DNA from: Yarrowia lipolytica
Taxonomy: Eukaryota > Ascomycota > Dipodascomycetes > Dipodascales
DNA length: 64,000 bases
Reading direction: 5' to 3'
Assembly (NCBI RefSeq): GCF_001761485.1
Contig: NC_090773.1
Span: forward strand, 868,001-932,000
Shown: positions 1 through 9,798 of the stretch, in pieces
Layout of the letters: every line of letters begins with the position of its first letter
Position numbering within the stretch: position 1 is the first letter of the stretch
Notes under the pieces: generated by a model
What the model saw: the letters and a program-made list of their open reading frames with translations, nothing else
Told to the model about the DNA's origin: nothing
Database searches by the model: none
Position numbers and translations under genes: made by a program

Positions 1-242
1 ATGACGGGCAGGGGCCATTCGCCGTTGATGCTAATAACTCGTCGGGGGAAGACTCCGTCGGGGTTCTGAATGGTCCAGTCAACGGTCCAGTTGAAGTACT
101 TGTCCGACGCGCTGGGCGACGGTAGTTCATTCTGGTGGTCGCTAAAGTCGCGGGCAGCGAGGTCCACCGGCGACGCTCCACAGATGGTTGCTGCCAGTAG
201 CAAGCATAGTACTAGATGTAGCAACTTGTTGGTGAGGGTCAT
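1..242 (-). CDS. Multicopper oxidase (Fet3-like ferroxidase), N-terminal part, cut by window edge
   Basis: Only the first 80 codons are inside the window. The ATG at 242-240 opens a hydrophobic signal peptide (about residues 6-22, ending near CGASP). A polar spacer and then a cupredoxin start follow: SDKYFNWTVDWTIQNPDG and RRVISINGEWPLP. This matches the N-terminus of the complete FET3 at the right end (KYYNFTATWVNANPDG, RRVIGINDQWPIP), so it is a paralogue of the same family. Fet3-type proteins oxidise Fe2+ at the cell surface and pass Fe3+ to the Ftr1 permease. The copper-binding histidine motifs lie outside the window, so ferroxidase rather than laccase activity is inferred. Its spacer between signal peptide and first cupredoxin strand is longer than in the right-hand copy. 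A TATA-like CCTTATAAGG lies about 50 bp upstream. Confidence 0.85.
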   Translation of the reverse strand, partial: MTLTNKLLHLVLCLLLAATICGASPVDLAARDFSDHQNELPSPSASDKYFNWTVDWTIQNPDGVFPRRVISINGEWPLPV

Positions 243-290
243 TGTATCTTGTGGGCTGGGTTTGATGGCCCACTCAATTGCGTTCTCTCG

Positions 291-300
291 CCTTATAAGG
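291..300 (-). promoter_or_regulatory. TATA-like element of the left multicopper oxidase
   Basis: CCTTATAAGG is a 10-bp palindrome containing TATAAGG on the minus strand, about 50 bp upstream of the ATG at 242. Position and sequence fit a core promoter; function is inferred. Confidence 0.5.
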
Positions 301-508
301 CCCAAAATAGAGATTACCTGAGGTGGCCCGCAACCAGGGTAGACGGAGAAGAAGAGAAAGGATCTTCCAGAGAAGGCCCATATACCCACAGGGTTTGAGA
401 CATGCATAGGTGGGGGGTTATGATGGGCGAATGAACAGCAGATTGGACTGCTATTTGGCCACAAGAGTCGATAAATAGAGGGAACGAGGTCCCCTGGATT
501 CGAATCCG

Positions 509-531
509 TTATCAGAATCCCATTATCTGCT
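509..531. promoter_or_regulatory. Paired GATA-type sites upstream of the left multicopper oxidase
   Basis: TTATCAGAA (509-517) is, on the minus strand, TTCTGATAA: one mismatch to the iron-repressor motif ATCWGATAA. A second GATA core, TTATCTG, begins at 523, and a third, TTATCAG, at 645-651. They lie about 270-400 bp upstream of the ATG. Control by a Sfu1/SreA/Fep1-type GATA repressor is inferred from the gene family and from the exact motifs at FET3/FTR1. Confidence 0.4.
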
Positions 532-2509
532 CTCCCCACTAAATCAAGGACATCCTCTTCTCTCCCCCTCTGCCTTGGTCCGTCTGCACACTGATCTAAG
601 CGATAACTTAATCCGCATTTTATACGACTTCCGATTGATCAATCTTATCAGCGAAAAGCCAGATCAATCTCTCCGGTCTTTGTGGCTCCAATAACGCCGT
701 CTCTGCGTTTCCGCGGTCTCCGAAATCCCTCTCCAGCCCCATCTCATCGCCCAGTCCTGACGTTAACTTTTCTCATCATGCAGCCCCGAACATTGAATTG
801 GTGCCTTGATGAACAGGTAGGGTAACGCCGGCCGAGCGTCGTGCTGCGGGTCACGTGACCATCATCCCCGGCGCGCGCCAGTCTGTCTCTCATTCTCCGT
901 TTCCGCGGCATCTGTTTTGACTGACTCGACCACTCACGTTGTAATGGTTTATTCTCCTCCACCCTTTCGAGCAAATGTCGATCTCCGTGTTTAGTGGGTG
1001 GGGGTCAGACTGATGCAGAAATGGAGCAAGTGACGGACGAGAAGTTGACTGACGACTGACGGCACGACTGACGACAGTATGGTGACGACAAGTCGGTAGA
1101 ATTCGACAAGTCGGTGGTGGTTCGACGCCTACTTGATCAAGTAGAGCCAAGTGGTAGATGGTGGACACTACTAATCCTGCTGAACATCCCTCAGATCTTC
1201 CGTGCAATCTCATTAGCCTCTCGTAGGTTAAGAAATCACACACGGCACTCCTTGGCAAGACCTTGTTTCAACTCATGTTCCCAGAGCGTATCTTTCAGGC
1301 ACACATAGTCGGTTGCCAAGCCATGGAGCCCCTGACCCGTGCATTGATTAGGTGCGATAGTGTGAGGGGAGCCAAGCCCTGAAAATAAACGGCGAGCGGG
1401 TACCACGAGTCACGTGACGAACAAGTTTCGACGGGGGATTTCTTTGTTGGTTCTGTCCCTCAAATCAAAATCCTCATGTCGGTCTCGTCTCCACTTTTCG
1501 TCTCCGAAGTTTTCGGTCGAAAAACTCTCCACCGCCCACCCAACTTTGAGTGAACGGAGTTAGATGACTTCGGGGCGCCAAAAGTCGGCGTAGAGTCTGT
1601 CTAGACTGTCGATGACTGCATTTGTCGAGTTAATGAGTTGAAATGGCGCGGTTATCAACCGGGGTGGTGTCAGATGGAAATGATAACGCATGTGAAATGT
1701 ATGTATGGCGAATGAGTGGTCTGTAGCTGTTGCTGACGAAAGATGCAACTAAAGAGCTGGTCTGATTGGCGTGTCGATGACATTGACAACCCATTTCGTA
1801 GATTGACCTCTCGAATTGTGCACTCGTAGCCTCCTCTCTCCTCCTGACTTGACCCAGACTATATACTCTTGCTTATTTGCTCAAGAAATGAGTCGAAAGC
1901 AAGTGCAAGAAAAGGGGAGTAACAAAGCGAAAAACGATGGACTGAGGCAGATGGAGACCATTGTATCTAAGTGAGTTGTTTTGAAAAGCCGACTAAGGGG
2001 ACAATGAGGTTTTTTGACAGTTTTACGATTCTTCTAAGATCGTGCTTCCCATAATGGCCATCTCGTCGGCATTCAAGAGGCGAACTGACAATCAAGAGTA
2101 CACCATTCGGCTCTAAATTCCAAGAGGATTCGAATGATATCAGAATATCGCCCACCTGTCGTACATTTTTTTGAGAAATGTTCCGTCGTTCTGGTTGGAA
2201 ATGTGTAGAGCTCAAACCTGTCTTTTTATAACGGCTTTGATCGGATATCATGATACAATCAGAATAAACAACGCATGCTGAACCGACTGGTGCGATAGTC
2301 TGGTTCGAACCAGCTTCATAGGCAGAATCTGAACGTGTACGGTATCTCAAAAAGCCAGCCGAAATGGTGTCGTCTGAAATGTGTAATAAAAATATCTTAT
2401 CTATGTATACAGAGGTTCTATCATTGGCTATTCTCTTCAGAGGCTCGCGTCTACTCGTATTAGAGAGATGAGTGTCATGACGGGCAGGTTCTCCTTGGTG
2501 AGGTTCTCA

Positions 2510-2617
2510 ATGTCGAGTTCCCATGTCGAGTTCCCATGACAAATCCCTTTTGCGAGTCCTTTTGCGAGTTTTTTTGCGAGTCCTTTTGCGAGTCCTTTTG
2601 CGAGTCCTTTTACGTGC
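2510..2617. repeat. Tandem repeats 3' of SKI6 (13-bp x2, then 12-bp x6)
   Basis: ATGTCGAGTTCCC occurs twice head to tail (2510-2535). It is followed by about six copies of the 12-mer CCTTTTGCGAGT (2546-2617), the last degenerate. The array lies about 100 bp beyond the SKI6 stop codon, so it may fall in its 3' transcript region. Confidence 0.85.
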
Positions 2618-2718
2618 CGTTTGCGAATTCCCACAGTGACATTTGCCCCAATCGAAGACCATCCGATATCCCTCCGTCGTTCATCTCCCTCTCTCTACAC
2701 CTCGCCCCTGATGCTATG

Positions 2719-3778
2719 TTACTTTCTCTCGAGTCTATGCTTACCATGCTTTCTAACGGCGGCGTCCATAATGTCCTGGATGGCGTGTGCCCCGCTCAGC
2801 GAGGTGGCGAGCACGGGTTCCAGCGACGCCATGGGCAGCTGTGTCTCGAGCGTCAGCATTGAGATCTTGTCAGATTTGCCAATGACGCCAATCGTCAGAA
2901 ACGGCACGTCTTGCTCCTCCAGGGTGTTGAGATCAATCAGAGCGTTGTTAGAGTAGACGCCGGAAGAACAGGCAGACACATAGTCGGTGAGAGGCACGCC
3001 GGCATCGATCATGGCCAGGCAGGCGGCGTTGATGCAGGCAGGAAGAAGCCCGCCATCCTGGGCAATGACGGTGATATTGACGGCAATCTGGGTTCGGGGG
3101 TTGAGTTTGGTCAGCACCGCCTCCTCCAGCAGCTGGCGAATGAGAATGTTCATTTCCGCGAGCCGCTTGTCGTTGCGTTGCCGCTTGATCCGCGTCTCTG
3201 TGCTGAACGAGGCCACATTGACATTGACACTGATGACCGCCCGGTCAGTGGTGTTCTGGCGGTTGTCGGGCTCTCGAGGTCCGTCCACGGTGCAAACCAC
3301 CTTGGTGTGGCCCCACTCGACGTACGACGAGCCGTCGGCCGAGGTCGGGTGGGTGTTGATTTTGCAGTCAAAGTTCCGGATCTCGTTCCACCGTCGTCCG
3401 TCGGTTCGCAGACCTTCGGGGGAGTATATTTCGTGGCGAGACTGGGTTAGTGGTGAAGAATATGAAGGCAAAAGTGCCCTGTGTGTCTGATCCAAAGTGC
3501 CTGTGTCTGATCCTAAGCGCCCGCGTCTGATCCAAAATGAATCACAATTTGCAGACGTGTCAGAGAGTTCCCAAACGAACATTGAGATGCTGAAAACCAG
3601 CAATTGTCAGATGTCAAAGTCGTCAGATTACAGTCGTTTGAAAAACGTCCGCAAATGCCTGGGAGGATCGATCTGATTTCTTTCACGACGCATAGATGGT
3701 CGGAGGCGTTAGGGCGGCTGCGCCTTTCCTCATATTCCCTCCCCCCTTCCCTCCTCACATCCTCCTCGAACTCACCAT
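2719..3778 (-). CDS. SKI6: Exosome complex component Rrp41/Ski6, two exons
   Basis: Structural RNase PH-fold subunit of the six-member ring of the RNA exosome, which processes rRNA and degrades mRNA 3' to 5' in nucleus and cytoplasm. Exon 1 is only the ATG (3778-3776). It is followed directly by GTGAGT; the intron (3775-3442, 334 nt) ends CACTAACCCAG, and exon 2 (3441-2719) begins SRHEIYSPEGLRTDGRRWNE. The spliced N-terminus, M-SRHEIYSPEGLR, matches yeast Ski6 (MSRLEIYSPEGLR), which decides the start. The product is 241 residues, close to the family length. Other landmarks are INTHPTSADGSSY, the RNase PH region GGLLPACINAACLAMIDAG, and GVIGKSDKISML. The frame stays open 5' of exon 2 without an ATG, which could mislead a gene finder. 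Confidence 0.9.
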
Positions 3779-5408
3779 TATGTGCTGTTGGGTAGCAATT
3801 GGTGTATTGATTTTCGATATTTATTTCTTCATGCAGAAAGGCAAATCTAAGGCGTGCGCAGAACAACATGGCCAGGAATTGAACTGGCCCACTACAACAG
3901 AAAACCCCCCGTTCGAACCGCACCAATACGCATTTTGCTCGCTATTCCCACTTCAACCCCAACAGCACATGCCACCGTTCTGCACCCCTCACATCTGTCA
4001 TGTACACCGTTGGCCGGTGCAGCAGCATGTCTTTCCTTATCGCACGTCCAGCGTCTGGTGGCGGAGCTATCTCTCTCTACGATACAGTAGGGTAGGGAGG
4101 ACTGGCACTTCCTCCACCTGGCACGAGAACAATCCAACAGCATCATCTGGTCCCGTCCGGTCCAGAAGGCGCGTGTTTACACCCAAAAGTGGAGCTTTAC
4201 ACTGCCGGTTTGTGCCGTATACGGTTTTGCTGTGTGTCAACATGTTTCGTTGCCATTTTTTACACTGGTCCCAATTTTTTGATACATTTTTTCCATGTTG
4301 CAAACAAGGCTTGGGACCGGGTCCGCGGGAGGACTCGTGTGTGTTGACTGCCTATTCGGGAAACTCGGGACATTTGAGCCACAAACCCTGAAGCTGAAAG
4401 ACACACGGTCTATCGGTCTATCGCAGCAGTCCTACTTGTAGGTCCAACATGGATCCCTACAGCTTGAAAAATAGGCTTAGTTTTTTTTAAATTTTCAAAT
4501 TTTCTTTAGTTTTTTTTTTTTTTGGTCTACGCTTCGGGGAGCACTTTGGCTTCAGAAAAACTGGGTGGTTGAAGGATGCGGCTGGGGAGGACCAGTGACG
4601 GCGGTGGGGAGGAGTTGGGGCCGTCTAGGAGGAGATTTTTTGGTGGACACGCTGATTCCGGTTGGAAAAACACCACTTGGACGTGTGTCTCGACGGTGGT
4701 TCGGCCTGTCCATGGTCCTCTTGTGGCGGGTCTCTGACGGGCCATGTCTCACTACAATTTCCCACCACCGCCGGATAAGCTCCGTCGACTAAGGTTCAAT
4801 AGAAATTTTATTGGTGAGTCTAGCAGAGTGCAGGGTCAAAAGACAGATCGCATTTGCTGCTGCAGTCTCTTCGCATTAGCAGCTCTTTCTCCTCCCCCAC
4901 ACCCTCATCCCACCACCCTATGAACCCGGAGACCCCACTGGCGTCCCCCTTCCACAGCTCCTCTTCATACTGAGATTCGGTTCGCCTCACCTGGGGCGTA
5001 ACATCCAAAGACACCGGGTAGCATAGAGTCATAGTCATCGACCTATCTCTCATCACACCACACTCAAGGCAAGTCCAACACAGATCAACCGTTGTATAAA
5101 GCCGAGATCCACTTGCCAACTCGACACGTTCACAGATCGCCTGGCCCATCGCTCGACTCATTGCTCGGCTCTGTTTATCTTTCTTTTCACTCAACGAAGC
5201 ACATCATCGGTCAGTCTGAGAACGACGCTCCCAAAGACGAACGTGACACAACCACAAAGGATATAAAGACGCACATCCCCCACGGCCAGTCCTTCACCTA
5301 TCGATCCACAACCCACAGCCACAAAACCAACGCCCCCCGCATTTAGCTACAAGGCTTTTACAGCTACAGCTACAGCTACTCTAGAAGCTCGCCAACTACT
5401 ACTTCACC
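3779..5408. other. Intergenic region between SKI6 and ORT1 (divergent promoters)
   Basis: Divergent spacer of 1.6 kb. It contains a T-rich stretch at about 4480-4522, a pyrimidine-rich leader before ORT1, and TATAAA at 5262-5267, about 140 bp upstream of the ORT1 ATG. A possible short exon (4744-4813, followed by GTGAGT) is noted under findings. No gene can be supported. Confidence 0.6.
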
Positions 5409-6359
5409 ATGACCACTGACACTCTCAAAGACTCGCTCAAGGACGTGCTCTACGGCTCCGTTGCCGGCGCCACAGGAAAGGTTTTTGAGTACCCGTTTGA
5501 CACCGTCAAGGTGCGACTGCAGTCCCAGAGTGACGTCAACCCGCAGTTCAAGGGTCCGCTGGACTGTTTCAAGCAAACGTTCCGAAACGAGGGCTTCCTG
5601 GGCTTCTACAGGGGCATCTCGTCACCCATTGTCGGCGCGGCCGCCGAAACCGCGTCCCTGTTTGTCTTCTACGGAGCCTGCCAGAGACTGGTGAAAAACA
5701 TGACCGGAACCCCAGAGGACAAATTGCCCATGTCAACGCTTCTGGGCTGTGGAGCTGTCGCCGGAGCCCTCACCTCGTTTATCCTCACCCCCATTGAGCT
5801 CATCAAATGCCAGATGCAGGTCCAGGCTCTGTATGCCAAGCCTCACTCCGCGGCATCCGTGAGCTCTTCATCCCACAAGGCGTCTCTGCACACGGCCGTC
5901 AAGCAGCCCCAGATGGGCGTCTACGAGCTCGTGGTCGACAATCTCAAGACCTCCGGCGTCAAGGGTCTTTGGAAGGGCCAGATGGGCACCCTTCTACGAG
6001 AGACCGGAGGATCGGCCGCCTGGTTCGGTGCCTATGAGTACGTGACCAAGTTCTTCAAGGAGAAGAACCACTCCACACACTGTTCCACTGTGGAGTCGCT
6101 TCTGGCTGGAGCTGCCGCCGGAATGTCTTACAACCTGTCTCTGTTCCCCGCAGACACCATCAAGTCGCGAATGCAGACCGAGTCTGTGACCAACGGCTCG
6201 TCTTCTGGCAAGGGCTTTTTTGAGGTTGGAAAGGAGATTTACCAAAAGGGCGGCATTCGGGCTCTTTATCGAGGCTGTGGAATCACCGTTTCTCGAGCGG
6301 CTCCTTCCTCCGCCATCATTTTCTTCACCTACGAGCAGCTCAAGAAGACCTTTGGTTAA
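5409..6359 (+). CDS. ORT1: Mitochondrial ornithine carrier (Ort1/Arg11 type)
   Basis: 316-residue member of the mitochondrial carrier family, expected in the inner membrane. It exchanges ornithine made in the matrix for cytosolic H+ or basic amino acids, feeding arginine synthesis. Three carrier repeats are visible, each with a signature: PFDTVKVRLQ (repeat 1), TPIELIKCQMQ (repeat 2) and PADTIKSRMQ (repeat 3), with the paired motifs GFLGFYRGI, GVKGLWKGQ and GIRALYRGC. The repeat-2 signature TPIELIKC and the segment GTLLRETGGSAAWFGAYE match yeast Ort1 (TPVELVKC; GTFIRESFGGVAWFATYE) better than general carriers. The ATG has a good context (TTCACCATG), with TATAAA about 140 bp upstream. A related carnitine or basic amino acid carrier is the main alternative. 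Confidence 0.88.
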   Translation: MTTDTLKDSLKDVLYGSVAGATGKVFEYPFDTVKVRLQSQSDVNPQFKGPLDCFKQTFRNEGFLGFYRGISSPIVGAAAETASLFVFYGACQRLVKNMTGTPEDKLPMSTLLGCGAVAGALTSFILTPIELIKCQMQVQALYAKPHSAASVSSSSHKASLHTAVKQPQMGVYELVVDNLKTSGVKGLWKGQMGTLLRETGGSAAWFGAYEYVTKFFKEKNHSTHCSTVESLLAGAAAGMSYNLSLFPADTIKSRMQTESVTNGSSSGKGFFEVGKEIYQKGGIRALYRGCGITVSRAAPSSAIIFFTYEQLKKTFG

Positions 6360-6935
6360 GACATGTTCAAGCATAGGCATATATATAGCATTAGACAATA
6401 GATAGATTTGATTGTAAAGTGGGTGGTGAAGAGAGCGAGATTGTTCATTGACGGTGGATATCGCGTCATGACAATGGACAGTAAATGTAATCCAGGCCGC
6501 TTTGTTTCTGGCATCAAGCCACAGTATGTATACGTCTTACTCTTGGTATATTTAACCACACCAAAGTTTCTCCCCCCTCGTATTTTGGTGAATGCATGTG
6601 TGCGTATTTTTGGCGTACTGTACTGCAGGTCGTTTTTTTGTGTCACTGAGCTAACCATAATACGAGTACGAGTCTACTCAACTCTTCTCTTCCTCTCTTT
6701 CTCTTGTTGCTACCACACCCATTTGCTTTTTGATACCACTGCTACGGTGAGATACCTTGATGTGATACACAGACACACAGATACGCAGATACAGGCTGCT
6801 TGAGATGATAATACCTCGGCACGCGGCTTGAGATGAGAACCCCTAACATGCCGCGCGTGATGTGGTTGTGTGCCACAACACCCCGTTGAGACCACGACAT
6901 GGGCGCGTGTCGAACGCCGAAACCTGCTAACACAG
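6360..6935. other. Spacer between ORT1 and the importin-like gene, with a possible 3' splice site
   Basis: 576 bp without a supportable coding exon. It ends in GCTAACACAG immediately before the importin-like ATG, a good match to the 3' splice consensus of this genome. A weak 5' site, GTGAGA, is at 6747. This may be a 5' UTR intron; no exon encoding the missing importin N-terminus is visible here. Confidence 0.5.
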
Positions 6936-9677
6936 ATGGACCAACTCCTCATCCTCTCCAACGCCCAAGTGGAGGAGTTCCTGCACCCGTTCCGGGCAGG
7001 CCTGAGAGATGTCCACTCGGACACCAAGCTGGCGACGCTAGGCGCTATCACCACGCTTCTGACTTCGATAGAAAAGGACGCCTGGGCGCCCCTGGAGCCG
7101 CTTCTGGAAGACATTCTCGAGCTCTACGACCCGAGCTCTTCCCCCAACAAGCCCACCCAGATGAAGACCTACAAGAAGCTCATTGCCCTCGCCCAGGTGG
7201 CACCCCGGTTTTTTGCCCCCAAGTTCCTCGAATTCGCTACTCTAAGCACAGAAATTGTGTCTACAAAACGCCATCCTGTCGAGTTCCGGCTGCTCCCTCT
7301 CGAATTCATGACCATGTTTGTCACCGGTGTCCCCCACCTCTGCCGTGCCAGCCCCGGCTTCATCAAGAACGTCATCTCCTGCTGCGTTCAGATGATCGCC
7401 GAGGGAGAAGACACAAAGAGCAAAGACAGAGAGTTCAACAACTCTGCTGAGAAAGAGGCGTGTCAGTTTCTGACCATGCTGGCCCGAGAACTCCAGGAAA
7501 CCGTGGTGATGGCTTTGTTCAACTACCTCAAAATCCAGGAGACCTCTCTCGCGTCCACATGGCAGAACCGGTACGCCACCCTCATGGCCATTGCCTCCAT
7601 TTCTGAGGGCTGTCCTTCGACAATTCTCAAAGAGGAATATGAGGTGCTCAGGGCCATCGAGAAGGCCTTGTGCGATTCAAGCACCAGGGTACAGTGGGCA
7701 GGATGTCATGCTCTCGGGAGAATTAGCGTCGATCTCGCAGGAAAGGTCCAGGTGAGATATCATGAGCGAGTAGTCGCTGCTGTAACCCGTACGTTGAGAA
7801 CCCCCCGAGCAGATAAGGCTGTGCTGGCCTCGTGTGCCACAGCTCTTGCCCACTTTTGCCACAATGCTTCCAAACAAATTCTAACTCTCTATGTAGACGA
7901 CGTTGTCAACACCCTGCTGCATCTCGTCGACGAAAAGGATAACCCTCTCTACCTCAAGCAAGAGGTAGTGTTTGCCGTCGACCGCATCGCGTCTATTGCA
8001 CCCGACAACTTCGTGAAATGCTACGACAGATTTACCCCATTGCTAGTTTCACTATTGAATTCTACCGATTACACCGCCGACGAGAAAATCCCCTTCCTCG
8101 AGTGCACCGGCACTATTGGAGCTGCTGTGGGCCGTGACCGGTTCTCTCCTCACGCCGAAGAGCTCGCCATTACGTACAGTGCACTTCGAGAGACTGGATC
8201 TTCTCTCAAATTCTTCTCTGCTCTCGCCATGGCGTGGACCAAGATCAATCCGCTTATGGGACACTCTCAGTACCTCGATGAGATTGAACGTGTTGTCCGT
8301 CCTCTCATTGAGTCTGCACAGGTGGTTCCTAAGATGGTGATGATATATAACGACGACGATGTCCGACGGTTTACCAAGGCCAGCGACTGGCAGGTATACA
8401 TGCTTGGAGGCAAGGCTCTGTGCACCAGCAAGCGAGAGCTAGAAGACAAGGCTCTCGCCATCGGAACCCTCACTTCCATGACTATGCTTCTGAAGGATCG
8501 AATGTTCCTAAAGGACAAGCTCGTCGAAATCACCGAGCTGTGGGTCAAGCGCTTTGAGTTTGAGAACGTTCAGTCTATGGCTGCCAAGCTGTTCCCTCAT
8601 CTTCTCGAGGCCATCTTGCTTGATGGTCAGACCACCGGTGCCATGTATCGTCTTGACAGAGCCTGGGGTCTGATTTTCAACTGCGCCATGTCCGTCATGA
8701 GCGAGAACATGACTGTTGGCACCCTTGCCACCTTCTACCGGGAAATCCATAGCACTGTTCGAAAGCTCGGTCGCACTTCGCTTGTCGATCGACAGATGAA
8801 GGAGCTTGTTACCGTCCTAGTTCTCAACATGTCTCAGCTTGCTGATCGACACACCCAGCACTATCTCGAGCTTGGTTCTGCTGCTCCCTTCATGAGTGCC
8901 GACGACCGAGAGCTGATTTCCGAGCAGAAGAAGATTGTTCTGTACGCCCATGCCATCAAGGGCAGTCCCTTCATCTCGCTGCTTGAGGAGAAGCTTATGT
9001 CCATGCTCAATGATGTTTCTGCCCCTCGTACCGTCACCCAGGGTATTCGAATTCTGTCTTTCCTGCTGGAGATTTATGGCCGTGAAGTCGCGCTTTACTC
9101 TCTCATCACCAAGGTGACCTCGTCCATGTACTCTCTTGACCTCGGTGTTCGAGCAGAGGCGATCCGATGCATTGGTATTGCCGCCGAGTTTGGCGGCGAG
9201 GCCTATTCCCAGTACACTGTGCACCGATTGAACGACCTGTTCAACTTTGCTGCTTCACGTGACCACGAGGCCATGTACTGCATCGAGAATGCTTGTGCCA
9301 CCATTGCCAAGATTGCCAAGAGCGGCGTGCTCACCAAGGGCTCGGATCTGTCCAACATGGCTGTCGATGCATTCCTCAAGTCGCTTCCTATCACACGAAT
9401 CCGCGAGATTGCGCCCACTGCGTACGTCTTTTTGATGGATCTGATGGACAGCAACCACCCTGCTGTGAAGGAAGGCGCCGAGAAGATGATTGGGTCAATC
9501 GAGGCTGCGTTCGCAGAAAATGTGCTGGAGGAGGAACAGGCGCGAGAGCTGATTCTCGCCATCCCTGGCTGGCTTTACCGAGACTTCCAGAACGAGCCCA
9601 AGCGGATGCGACATCTTGAGTCCATTCTGTCGGACGGCATACAGGCTGTTATTCGGAATGTCCGAAACGCCATTTAG
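6936..9677 (+). CDS. Importin-beta family HEAT-repeat protein, Kap121/importin-5-like, lacking the N-terminal domain
   Basis: 913 residues from the first ATG; the frame extends 22 codons further upstream only from a GTG. HEAT-like repeats run throughout. Several stretches align with yeast Kap121/Pse1 and human IPO5: DSSTRVQWAGCHALGRIS (family VQYGCCNVLGQIS), the aromatic/acidic linker near ASDWQVYMLGGKAL (family PDWDVVQVQGK), and the C-terminal YCIENACATIAKI region. Kap121 family members are about 1,090 residues. Here the alignment starts around Kap121 residue 155, so the N-terminal importin domain that contacts RanGTP is absent, and the upstream spacer is too short and non-coding to supply it. 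The ATG directly follows CTAACACAG, suggesting splicing into the start. It may be a divergent Kap121 paralogue with altered Ran dependence; its cargo is unknown. Confidence 0.8.
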   Translation: MDQLLILSNAQVEEFLHPFRAGLRDVHSDTKLATLGAITTLLTSIEKDAWAPLEPLLEDILELYDPSSSPNKPTQMKTYKKLIALAQVAPRFFAPKFLEFATLSTEIVSTKRHPVEFRLLPLEFMTMFVTGVPHLCRASPGFIKNVISCCVQMIAEGEDTKSKDREFNNSAEKEACQFLTMLARELQETVVMALFNYLKIQETSLASTWQNRYATLMAIASISEGCPSTILKEEYEVLRAIEKALCDSSTRVQWAGCHALGRISVDLAGKVQVRYHERVVAAVTRTLRTPRADKAVLASCATALAHFCHNASKQILTLYVDDVVNTLLHLVDEKDNPLYLKQEVVFAVDRIASIAPDNFVKCYDRFTPLLVSLLNSTDYTADEKIPFLECTGTIGAAVGRDRFSPHAEELAITYSALRETGSSLKFFSALAMAWTKINPLMGHSQYLDEIERVVRPLIESAQVVPKMVMIYNDDDVRRFTKASDWQVYMLGGKALCTSKRELEDKALAIGTLTSMTMLLKDRMFLKDKLVEITELWVKRFEFENVQSMAAKLFPHLLEAILLDGQTTGAMYRLDRAWGLIFNCAMSVMSENMTVGTLATFYREIHSTVRKLGRTSLVDRQMKELVTVLVLNMSQLADRHTQHYLELGSAAPFMSADDRELISEQKKIVLYAHAIKGSPFISLLEEKLMSMLNDVSAPRTVTQGIRILSFLLEIYGREVALYSLITKVTSSMYSLDLGVRAEAIRCIGIAAEFGGEAYSQYTVHRLNDLFNFAASRDHEAMYCIENACATIAKIAKSGVLTKGSDLSNMAVDAFLKSLPITRIREIAPTAYVFLMDLMDSNHPAVKEGAEKMIGSIEAAFAENVLEEEQARELILAIPGWLYRDFQNEPKRMRHLESILSDGIQAVIRNVRNAI

Positions 9678-9798
9678 ACATTGTGAGAGCGAGGCAAAGA
9701 AAGGCTGTGTAATATAGATAATACGTGGTGGTTGTTCAAGATACTCGTAGTCGTAGTCGTAGTGCAATGCATAAATAGATCCTATTACTTGTACTGGA

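Larger units (their letters stand above)
243..2718. other. Intergenic region, multicopper oxidase promoter to SKI6 3' side
   Basis: No supportable gene of normal size. It holds the promoter of the left oxidase, two exact TCACGTGA palindromes (851-858, 1410-1417), a possible short spliced exon at 1888-1970, and tandem repeats at 2510-2617. Other open frames here are short, lack family resemblance and do not look coding. Confidence 0.6.

Noticed and set aside
491-517. GGATTCGAATCC, resembling a tRNA T-arm
   Set aside because: No A box at the proper distance and no acceptor stem partner; part of the oxidase promoter.
2290-2320. CTGGTTCGAACCAG, resembling a tRNA B box
   Set aside because: It is a simple palindrome; neither strand offers a D-arm or acceptor stem.
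2911-3450. Long plus-strand frames opposite SKI6, and similar antisense frames opposite MMM1, the GPI-protein gene, PTC5, GRE2 and FET3
   Set aside because: They mirror the codon structure of the real genes on the other strand and have no family resemblance.
2719-3603. 294-residue unspliced SKI6 frame
   Set aside because: The residues before SRHEIYSP are non-homologous and come from intron read-through; splicing to the ATG at 3778 fits the family.
3855-3895. B-box-like GTTCAATTCC on the minus strand
   Set aside because: The stem around it pairs out of register for a tRNA T-arm and no A box is present.
9722-9790. Repeated CGTAGT words between the importin-like gene and TMA22
   Set aside because: Too short and too simple to call a feature beyond ordinary 3' UTR sequence.
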